Shown: piece by piece, positions 57,613 to 64,000 of the stretch
Numbering within the stretch: position 1 is the first letter of the stretch
How the letters are laid out: every line of letters starts with the position of its first letter
DNA from: Falsirhodobacter sp. 20TX0035
GTDB taxonomy: Bacteria > Pseudomonadota > Alphaproteobacteria > Rhodobacterales > Rhodobacteraceae
Assembly: GCF_028307215.1 (NCBI RefSeq)
Contig: NZ_JAQMHV010000001.1
Coordinates: 186,001 to 250,000 of the forward strand
Length of the DNA stretch: 64,000 nucleotides
Direction of reading: 5' to 3'
Translations under genes and position numbers: made by a program
Notes under the pieces: model-generated
Database searches by the model: none
What the model was told of the DNA's origin: nothing
What the model saw: the letters and a program-made list of their open reading frames with translations, nothing else

Positions 57613-58755
57613 TCAAGCCGCGCCCAGTTCGGCCCGCGCCAGCGCCACCCAGAAGGCCGCGGCCCCTTCAAGGATGTTGTCGTTGAAGTCGAACCGCGGG
57701 GAATGAAGGCCGGGATTGTCCCCGTCCCGCGCCGCGCCCATCCAGAAGTAGCAGCCGGGCACCTCGTCCAGCATGAAGGCGAAATCCTCGGCCGCCATGC
57801 TGGGATCGGTGTCCGCCACGGTCAGCCCCGCGGCCGCGGCCACCTCCCGCACGCGCCGGGCGTGGGGGGCGGAATTCAAAGTGGACGGGTAGCGCCGTTC
57901 GTAATACAGGTCCGCCCGGCATCCGAGGCCCGCGGCCACGCCGTCCGCCAGCCCGCGCATCCGCCCTTCGATCAGGTCGCCGATGGCGGGATCGAACCAG
58001 CGGGTGGTGCCGCGGATCACGGCGGTTTCGGGCAGGACGTTCCAAGCCTCGCCCCCATGAACCTGCGTGACCGACACGACGGAACTGCGCAGCGGGCTGA
58101 CGTTCCGCGCCGCGATGGATTGCAGCGCCGTCACGATGTGCGCGGCCGCAAGAAGCGAATCCGCGCCTTCATGTGGCATTGCCCCATGCGCGCCGGCGCC
58201 GGTCACCGTGATCTCGAACACGGCGAAGGCGGCCATCATCTCGCGGTCGCGGGCCACCAGCGTGCCGGGGGCCGCGCCGGGCCAGTTGTGCATGGCATAG
58301 ACGGCGTCCACCGGGAACCGGGTGAACAGCCCCTCGCGGATCATGGCGCCCGCGCCGCCCTCGTTCTCCTCGGCCGGTTGGAAGATGAAGCGCAGGGTGC
58401 CCGTGAAGGGTGTTTCCGCCAGAACGCGGGCGGCGGCCAGCGCCGTCACCACATGCCCGTCATGCCCGCAGGCATGGGCCCGCCCCGCGTGGCGCGAGGC
58501 CCAGTCCACGCCCGACGTTTCCGTCATCGGCAGCGCGTCGATGTCGGCGCGGATGCCGATGGACGGACCTTCCCCCTTTGTCAGAGAGGCGACGACGCCC
58601 GTGCGCCCCACCCCCGTCTGCACGTCGTAGCCCCAGCCGGTCATCTTCCCGGCGATGAAGGCCGCCGTCTCGTGCTCGGCAAAGCCCAGTTCGGGGTGGG
58701 CGTGCAGATGGCGCCGCCAGGCGATGGCCTCCGCGATCTGGTCCTGCGGGATCAT
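57613..58755 (-). CDS. M20 family amidohydrolase (hippurate hydrolase type)
   Basis: A 380-residue zinc or manganese amidohydrolase of the M20D group. Metal ligands are visible in HACGHDGHV (about residues 93-101), PAEENEGG (about 129) and the His of MHNWPG (about 155); HGAMPHEGAD covers the dimer domain. It releases an acyl group from an N-acylated amino acid or similar amide. It overlaps the small membrane gene by 4 bp, a strong hint that it acts on what that system imports. Confidence 0.92.
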   Translation of the reverse strand: MIPQDQIAEAIAWRRHLHAHPELGFAEHETAAFIAGKMTGWGYDVQTGVGRTGVVASLTKGEGPSIGIRADIDALPMTETSGVDWASRHAGRAHACGHDGHVVTALAAARVLAETPFTGTLRFIFQPAEENEGGAGAMIREGLFTRFPVDAVYAMHNWPGAAPGTLVARDREMMAAFAVFEITVTGAGAHGAMPHEGADSLLAAAHIVTALQSIAARNVSPLRSSVVSVTQVHGGEAWNVLPETAVIRGTTRWFDPAIGDLIEGRMRGLADGVAAGLGCRADLYYERRYPSTLNSAPHARRVREVAAAAGLTVADTDPSMAAEDFAFMLDEVPGCYFWMGAARDGDNPGLHSPRFDFNDNILEGAAAFWVALARAELGAA

Positions 58756-59249
58756 CCGAACATCCGCAGCGTCAGGTCCGCGATCACGACAGAGCCGAGA
58801 TAGGTCCCCAGCATCACGCAGATGGCCACAATCACGATCTTCCACCCCGAGGTGCGGGCGATGGCGAATTCCTTCGACGACAGCGCAAGGCCGCCATAGG
58901 CCAGCGCCGGGGTGGCCAGCGACAGGAAGTTGATCTTGCCGACCTGCGCCACCACCCATTCGGATCCGGGCACGCCCGGAATGGTGATGACGATGGCGAT
59001 CAGCGACACCCAGGCAACGGATGGCAGGTAGAACGGCATGAACCGCGCCAGCATCAGCCCGAGGACGGAACAGACGTAAAGGATCGCCATGCCGGGAAAC
59101 GCCTCGGCCGCGCCCACGCCGGTGGAGACGTAATTCGCCACGCCGCCGATGACGCAGGCGATCAGCAGCAGGAGCATGGTCTCGCCCACGCGGATGCCGC
59201 GTTCGTCCACGGGTTCGATGTCCAGTTTCAGATGTTCGGTGGTCTGCAT
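58752..59249 (-). CDS. Small membrane protein paired with the DUF3100 protein
   Basis: A 165-residue inner-membrane protein with a polar N terminus (1-22) and about five helices (25-42, 48-68, 72-95, 105-125, 132-155). No family is recognised with certainty. It starts 10 bp after the DUF3100 gene and overlaps the amidohydrolase, so the three are translated together. It is most simply the small subunit of a two-protein transporter. Confidence 0.75.
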   Translation of the reverse strand: MQTTEHLKLDIEPVDERGIRVGETMLLLLIACVIGGVANYVSTGVGAAEAFPGMAILYVCSVLGLMLARFMPFYLPSVAWVSLIAIVITIPGVPGSEWVVAQVGKINFLSLATPALAYGGLALSSKEFAIARTSGWKIVIVAICVMLGTYLGSVVIADLTLRMFG

Positions 59250-59259
59250 GATCGCGCCC

Positions 59260-60066
59260 TCAGTAAAGGTCCGGCCGCGCCTTGCGGAACAGCCATTGGG
59301 TCAGGGGAAGAGCCACGAACATGCCCACGTAAAGTCCGGTCGCATAGGTCAGCACGTTGGACGCGCCGGCCAGGCCCAGGATCAGGTCCTTGTTCTCCGG
59401 CTCGGCCGTGACGAGCCCGCCCGTGCAGGCCGCGAGCATCGAGCCCGAACCGACGCCGCAGGACATCGCCAGCGCCCGGATGTCGAACAGGCCGGTGGCG
59501 TGCACCAGCACCGGGATGACGGCGAAGATGAAGGTGCCGATCAGCGTGCCCGTGGCGTAGACGCCCATGACGCCCGCCCCCTCGGGGCTGTCGAGGCCGT
59601 ATTTCTCGGCCACCAGGGCAAGGTTGGGTTCCCGGTCGATGGAATACACGGCGCCCACGGTTTCGCGCCCCATGCGCAGGACATAGACGGCGATGGGAAA
59701 CGCGACGACGATGGTGCCGAGGTTTCCGATCTCCTGCAGGATCAGGGCGGGCCCCGCCTCGATGATCGCGTCAATCTGCGGGCCGACGGTGGTGCCGAAC
59801 TTCGCCACGAATGGCGTGATCGCGATGGTGATCATGGCGCCCGCGAACTTCTGCACGTTCGGCGTCAGCACGCGGCCGGTGGCGCGGGTGATGTTGGGGT
59901 TCAGCGCGATCCCCATGGCGAAGGCATACAGCATGGGCAGCAGCACGATGGCCGCGATGCCGATGGGAATGCGGATGATGCCGATCGCCTCGGCGACGAT
60001 GACGATGGCCAGCACGAAGACGTGCAGGGAAAGATGGCGCGGTTCGAAAACGCCCGAAGTCGGCAT
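59260..60066 (-). CDS. DUF3100-like membrane protein
   Basis: A 268-residue multi-pass membrane protein, about seven or eight helices, resembling DUF3100. Gly-rich segments (GAGVMGVYATGTLIGTFIF and CGVGSGSMLAACTGGL) suggest substrate-lining helices. The ATG at 60066 has GGAGG 5 bp away; a start four codons upstream lacks this. It lies above the small membrane gene and the M20 amidohydrolase in one operon and so is probably the large half of an importer for their substrate. Confidence 0.75.
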   Translation of the reverse strand: MPTSGVFEPRHLSLHVFVLAIVIVAEAIGIIRIPIGIAAIVLLPMLYAFAMGIALNPNITRATGRVLTPNVQKFAGAMITIAITPFVAKFGTTVGPQIDAIIEAGPALILQEIGNLGTIVVAFPIAVYVLRMGRETVGAVYSIDREPNLALVAEKYGLDSPEGAGVMGVYATGTLIGTFIFAVIPVLVHATGLFDIRALAMSCGVGSGSMLAACTGGLVTAEPENKDLILGLAGASNVLTYATGLYVGMFVALPLTQWLFRKARPDLY

Positions 60067-60176
60067 CCTGTCCTCCATGTTGATTGTTATCTTTTTGCGA
60101 CAGTATGAAAGTCGCATTTTCACGCGACCAGATCGCAAATTGGAACACAGCGTTGCCCGCGCAGCAACACCGTCCT

Positions 60177-60881
60177 TCACAAGGGCAGCGTCTGGCGCAC
60201 GTCCTCGATGAACAGCTTGCGGATCTGCAGGACGATCTGGTCGGCATGTATCTGCGCCAGGCGGTCGGCGCGGTCGAGGTCGCGGGTCGCGATCGCCTCG
60301 ATCATCTCGTCATGCTCGCCCACATACTGTTCGGGCAGGCGGTCGTCATAGGACTGGTAGTAGATGCGCAGCAGGCGCCGTCCGTCGTCCAGCACCCGCA
60401 GGCACAGGGCATGAAAATACGGGTTGCGGCCCGCCTCGGCGATGGCCGCGTGGAATTCGCGGTTGGCAGCGATCATGCGCAGCGCGTCCCCCGCCTGCAT
60501 CGCGGCCGAGAACTGTTCCTGCAGGGCGCGGATGCGGACAAGGTCCGCCTTGCGGTGGTGCTGGGCCGCCAAGCGCAGCGTGACGCGGTACATCAGCGTC
60601 AGCGCGTCGAAGAAGGCGTTCAGGTTCAGTAGGTCGATGTTGGAGATGATGGTGCTGCGGTTCGGCAGCGTAGTGACCAGCCCCTCCCCCGCCAGCCGCA
60701 CCAGCGCCTCGCGGATCGGGGTGCGGGACATGTTGAAACGTTCCGCCAGCTGCACCTCGTCCACGGGGTGGCCGGGCGGCAGGGTCAGGTCCAGGATCTC
60801 GTCGCGCAGCGTGTCGTAGACGACCTTCACGCCCGAGCCGCGCTTGCGTTCGGAAAGGGTTTCGGACGGTTTGCTGGTCAT
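60177..60881 (-). CDS. GntR family regulator, FCD type (paralogue 1)
   Basis: A 234-residue regulator. The winged helix (about 15-85: MSRTPIREALVRLAGEGLV) is followed by an FCD domain (about 95-225; NREFHAAIAEAGRNPY). The sequence is clearly related to the regulator at 61947-62615 over nearly its full length. The ATG at 60881 has an AGGGGG site. It lies between the dihydrodipicolinate-synthase-like gene and the DUF3100 operon, which it may control. Confidence 0.92.
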   Translation of the reverse strand: MTSKPSETLSERKRGSGVKVVYDTLRDEILDLTLPPGHPVDEVQLAERFNMSRTPIREALVRLAGEGLVTTLPNRSTIISNIDLLNLNAFFDALTLMYRVTLRLAAQHHRKADLVRIRALQEQFSAAMQAGDALRMIAANREFHAAIAEAGRNPYFHALCLRVLDDGRRLLRIYYQSYDDRLPEQYVGEHDEMIEAIATRDLDRADRLAQIHADQIVLQIRKLFIEDVRQTLPL

Positions 60882-60954
60882 GTCGGTCCCCCTGACACTG
60901 TGCGGGGCCCGTGTATCAGCCCCGCACCGCGGTTGCATGTCGAAAACGCCCGCC

Positions 60955-61884
60955 TCAGGCGGCCTTGGACCAGTCCGCATACCATGCGTCGAACAGGCGC
61001 AACTGCGCTTCGACGTAATGACGCTGGCTGTCGGTCAGGCTGTCGGTCTCGTTGAAGTGCAGGCTGTATTCCGGCGCGCCCTTCAGCACCATCATGTGCT
61101 TGTAGTAGAGGACCAGATCCGGCCCCTCGTCGAAGGAGCACAGCACACCCAGCGCGCGCTCCAGCTCCTCGGCCTTGCGGCGGGCGGTGGCGTCGCCGGT
61201 GGCGGCCGCCTGCGAGAGTTCCACGAGGTGCAGCACCTCGCGCGGCAGGACGTTGCCGATGCCGGTGATCGCGCCCACGGCGCCGCAGTTGACGAAGCCA
61301 TGCACCACCGCGGTGTCCACGCCCACCATCAGGGACACGCCCTCCCCGCTCGTGATGTTCTCTCCGGCATAGCGCATGTCGGCAAGGCCGCCGAACTCCT
61401 TGAACCCGACAAGGTTCGGATGTTCGGCCCGCAGCGCGAAGAAGAGGTCGGCGCGGGTGGCGAAGCCGTAATAGGGGCTGTTGTAGATCACCGCCGGCAC
61501 ATCCGGCGCGGCCGAAAGAATGGCCTTGAAATGCGCCTTCTGCGCGGTGGGGGACGGCCCCCGCGACAGAACGCGCGGGATGACCATCAGCCCCTTGGCG
61601 CCCACCTTCTGCGCATGGGCCGCGTGCGCCACGGCCAGCGCGGTGTTCACGGCCCCCGTACCGACGATGACCGGCACGCCCGCCTTCACCAGACGCTCCA
61701 CCCCCTCCATCCGCTCCGCATCGGTCAGAAGCGGCCAGTCCCCCATCGACCCGCAATAGACGACGGCGGACATGCCTTGCCCGATCAACTCCTTCCCCTT
61801 GGCAACAAGGGCGTCGAAGTCGGGACGGCGGTCGGGGGTGCAGGGGGTCATCAGCGCGGGGACGCAGCCGGAAAAGATGCTCAT
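60955..61884 (-). CDS. Dihydrodipicolinate synthase family protein
   Basis: A 309-residue class I aldolase-type TIM barrel. The Schiff-base Lys is in GFKEFGG (about residue 166), the catalytic Tyr in VIYNSPYYG (about 137), and the substrate-binding GSMGDW (about 45) replaces the usual GTTGE. Thus it is not DapA itself but a lyase or deaminase of the family, possibly for hydroxyproline-type or sugar-acid substrates. The ATG at 61884 has a GGAGAG site. Its promoter carries a GTATAC motif. Confidence 0.88.
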   Translation of the reverse strand: MSIFSGCVPALMTPCTPDRRPDFDALVAKGKELIGQGMSAVVYCGSMGDWPLLTDAERMEGVERLVKAGVPVIVGTGAVNTALAVAHAAHAQKVGAKGLMVIPRVLSRGPSPTAQKAHFKAILSAAPDVPAVIYNSPYYGFATRADLFFALRAEHPNLVGFKEFGGLADMRYAGENITSGEGVSLMVGVDTAVVHGFVNCGAVGAITGIGNVLPREVLHLVELSQAAATGDATARRKAEELERALGVLCSFDEGPDLVLYYKHMMVLKGAPEYSLHFNETDSLTDSQRHYVEAQLRLFDAWYADWSKAA

Positions 61885-61910
61885 CTCTCTCTCCATGAGT
61901 GGACAGATTT

Positions 61911-61938
61911 TATGTATACTTTTTGGATACAGATAGTC
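61911..61938. promoter_or_regulatory. Candidate GntR operator upstream of the dihydrodipicolinate-synthase-like gene
   Basis: The AT-rich gap between the two leftward genes holds ATGTATACT (GTATAC at 61914-61919) and, shortly after, GGATAC and GTCTAC half-like elements. The same hexamer occurs upstream of the Ldh-type reductase gene. FCD-type GntR regulators often bind such short palindromes. Confidence 0.5.
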
Positions 61939-61946
61939 TACATGAA

Positions 61947-62615
61947 TCAAAAAGGCGGATGCCGCCGAAGATCCTGAGCCAGGGCGGTTCGCAAATGCAG
62001 GGTGTGGGCCTGGGCCAGATGGTCCGCCTGCGCGATGTCGCGAGACGTGATGGCCGCCAGCAGCGCCTCGTGCTGGGACATGCCTTCGGGGTGCGGATCC
62101 ACGGTCGACGGATGAAGGCACCAAAGGCGCCGCTCCTCGTCCAGCAGGCGACACAAGAGCGTGGTGTAGTAGGGATTGCGCCCCGCCCCGGCGATGGCGG
62201 CGTGAAGCTCGCGGTCCGCGATGGCCCGATCCCGCACGCTTCGGGCCCGGGTGAACCGTGCTTGGCAGACACGGATCGCGGCCAGATCCGCCTCCGTCCG
62301 GCGCTCGGCGGCCAGCCGGGCCGTCACCCGGTGCATCAGCGTCAGCGCCTCAAGGAACGGGCGCAGGTTCACGAGGTCCACCGTCGACACGATGGCGGAG
62401 CGGTTGGGCAGCACCGTCACCAGCCCTTCGGAGGCCAGCCGCACGATCGCCGCCCGGACCGGCGTCCGCGACATGAACAGCCGTTGCGCCAGATGGATCT
62501 CGTCGATGGGGCTGCCGGGCGCGCGGACGAGGTCGAGGATCTCCTCGCGCAGAAGGGCGTGGACAAGGTCCACCCCCTCGCCGCGCCGTCTTCGGGGCCC
62601 CTCGTCCCCCGGCAT
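61947..62615 (-). CDS. GntR family regulator, FCD type (paralogue 2)
   Basis: A 222-residue regulator with a winged helix (about 15-75: MSRTPVRAAIVRLASEGLV) and FCD domain (about 85-215; DRELHAAIAGAGRNPY). It is a clear paralogue of the regulator at 60177-60881. Its ATG overlaps the stop of the Ldh-type gene as TGATG, so it is co-translated with that enzyme. It probably represses its own operon and the divergent transporter gene. Confidence 0.92.
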   Translation of the reverse strand: MPGDEGPRRRRGEGVDLVHALLREEILDLVRAPGSPIDEIHLAQRLFMSRTPVRAAIVRLASEGLVTVLPNRSAIVSTVDLVNLRPFLEALTLMHRVTARLAAERRTEADLAAIRVCQARFTRARSVRDRAIADRELHAAIAGAGRNPYYTTLLCRLLDEERRLWCLHPSTVDPHPEGMSQHEALLAAITSRDIAQADHLAQAHTLHLRTALAQDLRRHPPF

Positions 62616-63643
62616 CAGACGGCGTCCAGTCCCAAGGCCTGCAGACGCTCCAGCTCCTCCCACTCAGTGTCCGACAGGCGGATGCCCTCGGCTTCGGACA
62701 CGGCCCGCGCGGCGAAGCGGCGCTGCGAGGGCAGGCGCGCGCCCTGCCCCAGGATCGCCTCGAACAGGCCTTCGGCGCGCGAAAACGGGTCGCCCGGGCG
62801 GCCGGCCGCGAACCGTTCGGGGCTGAAGGCGAGGATCAGTTCCCCGTGACGCGGCAGCAGCCACATGCCGCCCAGGCTGTCGCGCGCCTCGGGGCTGGTC
62901 AGGTCGCCGATCATCGCACCGGCCAGCAGCTCGATCATGGTGGAGATGGCCGATCCCTTGTGGCCGCCGAAGGGCAGCATCGCCCCTTCCAGCGCGCGGT
63001 CGGGATCGGTCGTGGGTTGTCCCTCGGCGTCGATGGCCCAGCCTTCGGGCAGGGGGGTTCCGGCGCGGCCATGCAGTTCCACCTCGCCCCGCGCGGCGAC
63101 GCTGGTGGCGAAGTCGAAGACATAGGGATACTGGTCCGGCCGCGGCCAGCCGAAGGCGATCGGGTTCGTGCCCAGAAGCGCCTGCGTCCCGCCCGTAGGC
63201 GCTACGGTCGCATAACTTGGGCACATCGCAAGGGCTGCGAGACCCATCGACGCCAGCGCCTCCACCTCAGGCCAGAGGGCCGAAAAATGAGTGCAGTCGT
63301 TGATGACCAGCGTCGCCACGCCCAGCGCCCGCGCCCGCTCGGCCAGAACCGGCGCGCCCAGTTCGAACCCGGCGCAGGAAAAGCCACCCTTCGCGTCGAT
63401 CCGCAGGATGCCCGAGCCGTCATCGGCCAGCACCGGCACGGCTTGGGGTGCCACCTTGCCCGCCCTGATCGTCCGCAGGCAGCCCGCGATCCGGTAAAGG
63501 CCGTGGGACTTGCAGGCGTCCCGCTCCGCTGCAACGATGACGCGGGCCAGGGCGTCGGCCTGAACATCGTCGACGCCCGCCCCCCGGAAGATGTCCGCAA
63601 CCCGTATCGTCAGATCAAGGGAGGTGATGGGCGCCTGTGTCAT
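62615..63643 (-). CDS. Ldh/YlmE family oxidoreductase
   Basis: A 342-residue NAD(P)-dependent reductase of the malate/L-lactate dehydrogenase-2 family, distinct from Rossmann dehydrogenases. Family segments are CKSHGLYRIAG (about residue 44), CTHFSALWPEVEAL (about 118), LLGTNPIAFGWP (about 157) and GGHKGSAISTMIELLAGAM (about 228-246). Members reduce 2-ketoacids or cyclic imines such as pyrroline-2-carboxylate. It heads the leftward run and is divergent from an amino-acid ABC binding protein. Confidence 0.92.
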   Translation of the reverse strand: MTQAPITSLDLTIRVADIFRGAGVDDVQADALARVIVAAERDACKSHGLYRIAGCLRTIRAGKVAPQAVPVLADDGSGILRIDAKGGFSCAGFELGAPVLAERARALGVATLVINDCTHFSALWPEVEALASMGLAALAMCPSYATVAPTGGTQALLGTNPIAFGWPRPDQYPYVFDFATSVAARGEVELHGRAGTPLPEGWAIDAEGQPTTDPDRALEGAMLPFGGHKGSAISTMIELLAGAMIGDLTSPEARDSLGGMWLLPRHGELILAFSPERFAAGRPGDPFSRAEGLFEAILGQGARLPSQRRFAARAVSEAEGIRLSDTEWEELERLQALGLDAV

Positions 63644-63671
63644 TCCAACTCCTTCGGCATGCCGTGAATCC

Positions 63672-63695
63672 TTAGAGTATACATACAGTATTCTT
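63672..63695. promoter_or_regulatory. Candidate GntR operator in the Ldh/ABC divergent promoter
   Basis: The 127-bp divergent promoter contains GTATAC (63677-63682) next to ATACAGTAT (63683-63691) in an AT-rich patch. It matches the element found at 61914-61919, and its place between the two divergent genes fits control of both by the local regulators. Confidence 0.5.
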
Positions 63696-63770
63696 GTTGA
63701 TTCACAAACAAGCCAGCGTCATGGTTTGGTGACAAGGTCGAATCAACGGCCACCATCAGGGAGCGTCACC

Positions 63771-64000
63771 ATGAAGACCGCCGTCGTGGCCGGGCTGCTT
63801 GCCGCCACATGCCTTTCGCCTGCCGCACATGCCGATGCGCTGGACGACATCATCTCCTCGGGCACGCTCCGCTGCGCTGTGGTGCTCGATTTCCCGCCCA
63901 TGGGATCGCGCGACGCCGACAACAACCCGATCGGTTTTGACGTCGACTACTGCAACGACCTGGCCGCCGCGCTGGGCGTGGAGGCCGAGATCGTCGAGAC
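63771..64000 (+). CDS. Amino-acid ABC transporter substrate-binding protein (partial)
   Basis: The first 76 residues of a family 3 periplasmic binding protein, cut by the right edge. A signal peptide (about 1-22, ending AHA) leads into ALDDIISSGTLRCAVVLDFPP and IGFDVDYCNDLAAALG, the classic start of polar amino-acid binding proteins. The ATG has an AGGGAG site. It is divergent from the Ldh-type gene and probably imports the substrate of that cluster. Confidence 0.85.
   Translation, partial: MKTAVVAGLLAATCLSPAAHADALDDIISSGTLRCAVVLDFPPMGSRDADNNPIGFDVDYCNDLAAALGVEAEIVE

Noticed and set aside
60955-61884. Assignment as DapA (lysine synthesis)
   Set aside because: The GTTGE substrate motif is changed to GSMGD and the context is catabolic with GntR regulators.

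Overview
The window is chromosomal DNA of a high-GC alphaproteobacterium, most likely a member of the Rhodobacterales (Rhodobacter/Paracoccus/Roseobacter relatives). The main reasons are a SAM/SAH-type riboswitch in front of metK (a class known from that order), a MipZ cell-division ATPase, a split b/b' ATP synthase stator in the order atpI-B-E-b'-b, a FYDLN-domain protein, a plant-type glutamate-cysteine ligase and the run miaB-phoH-ybeY-corC-lnt-metK. Genes are packed tightly, often with 1-4 bp overlaps. I see no CRISPR array, complete insertion sequence, prophage or replication origin.

Layout: 0-8.6 kb holds an aldo/keto reductase-GntR-metallopeptidase set, tRNA-Ala(GGC), a drug/metabolite transporter divergent from adenine deaminase, YqgE, an orphan DsbD-type sensor domain, MoaB and a family 4-like uracil-DNA glycosylase. 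8.6-13.4 kb is a co-directional run pyrB-rmuC-pyrC'-plsY-acetyltransferase, in which the dihydroorotase-like protein has lost its catalytic residues. 13.4-21.7 kb has gshA, rsmE, ubiA, a triplicated BON-like/OmpA envelope protein with a small coiled-coil membrane partner, a CNNM/CorC protein, an Hsp20 and a DUF599 protein. 21.6-28.3 kb is a four-gene MoxR-DUF58-DUF4159-GATase-like membrane module. 28.3-38.1 kb has small conserved proteins, polA, HIT, a GT14-type glycosyltransferase divergent from a sulfotransferase, adenosine kinase, nth, an AraC-MGMT fusion and an OmpA lipoprotein. 38.1-40.7 kb is the F0 operon. 40.9-50.9 kb holds mipZ and a long leftward run of translation, envelope and methionine-cycle genes.

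50.9-64 kb looks more accessory: an unrecognised protein, tRNA-Phe(GAA), about 520 bp without a gene, a serine acetyltransferase/VOC pair, and then ten leftward genes. These ten are an aldehyde dehydrogenase, a hydroxyisobutyrate-dehydrogenase-like enzyme, a LysR regulator, an M20 amidohydrolase, a two-protein DUF3100-type membrane system, two paralogous GntR regulators, a dihydrodipicolinate-synthase-family enzyme and an Ldh/YlmE-type reductase. A divergent amino-acid ABC binding protein runs off the right edge. GTATAC-centred motifs in two of its promoters suggest a local GntR regulon. This is the best candidate here for an undescribed catabolic system, probably for an amino-acid-derived compound.

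Start codons were chosen by Shine-Dalgarno spacing and family length. All functions are read from sequence motifs only; no database search was run.
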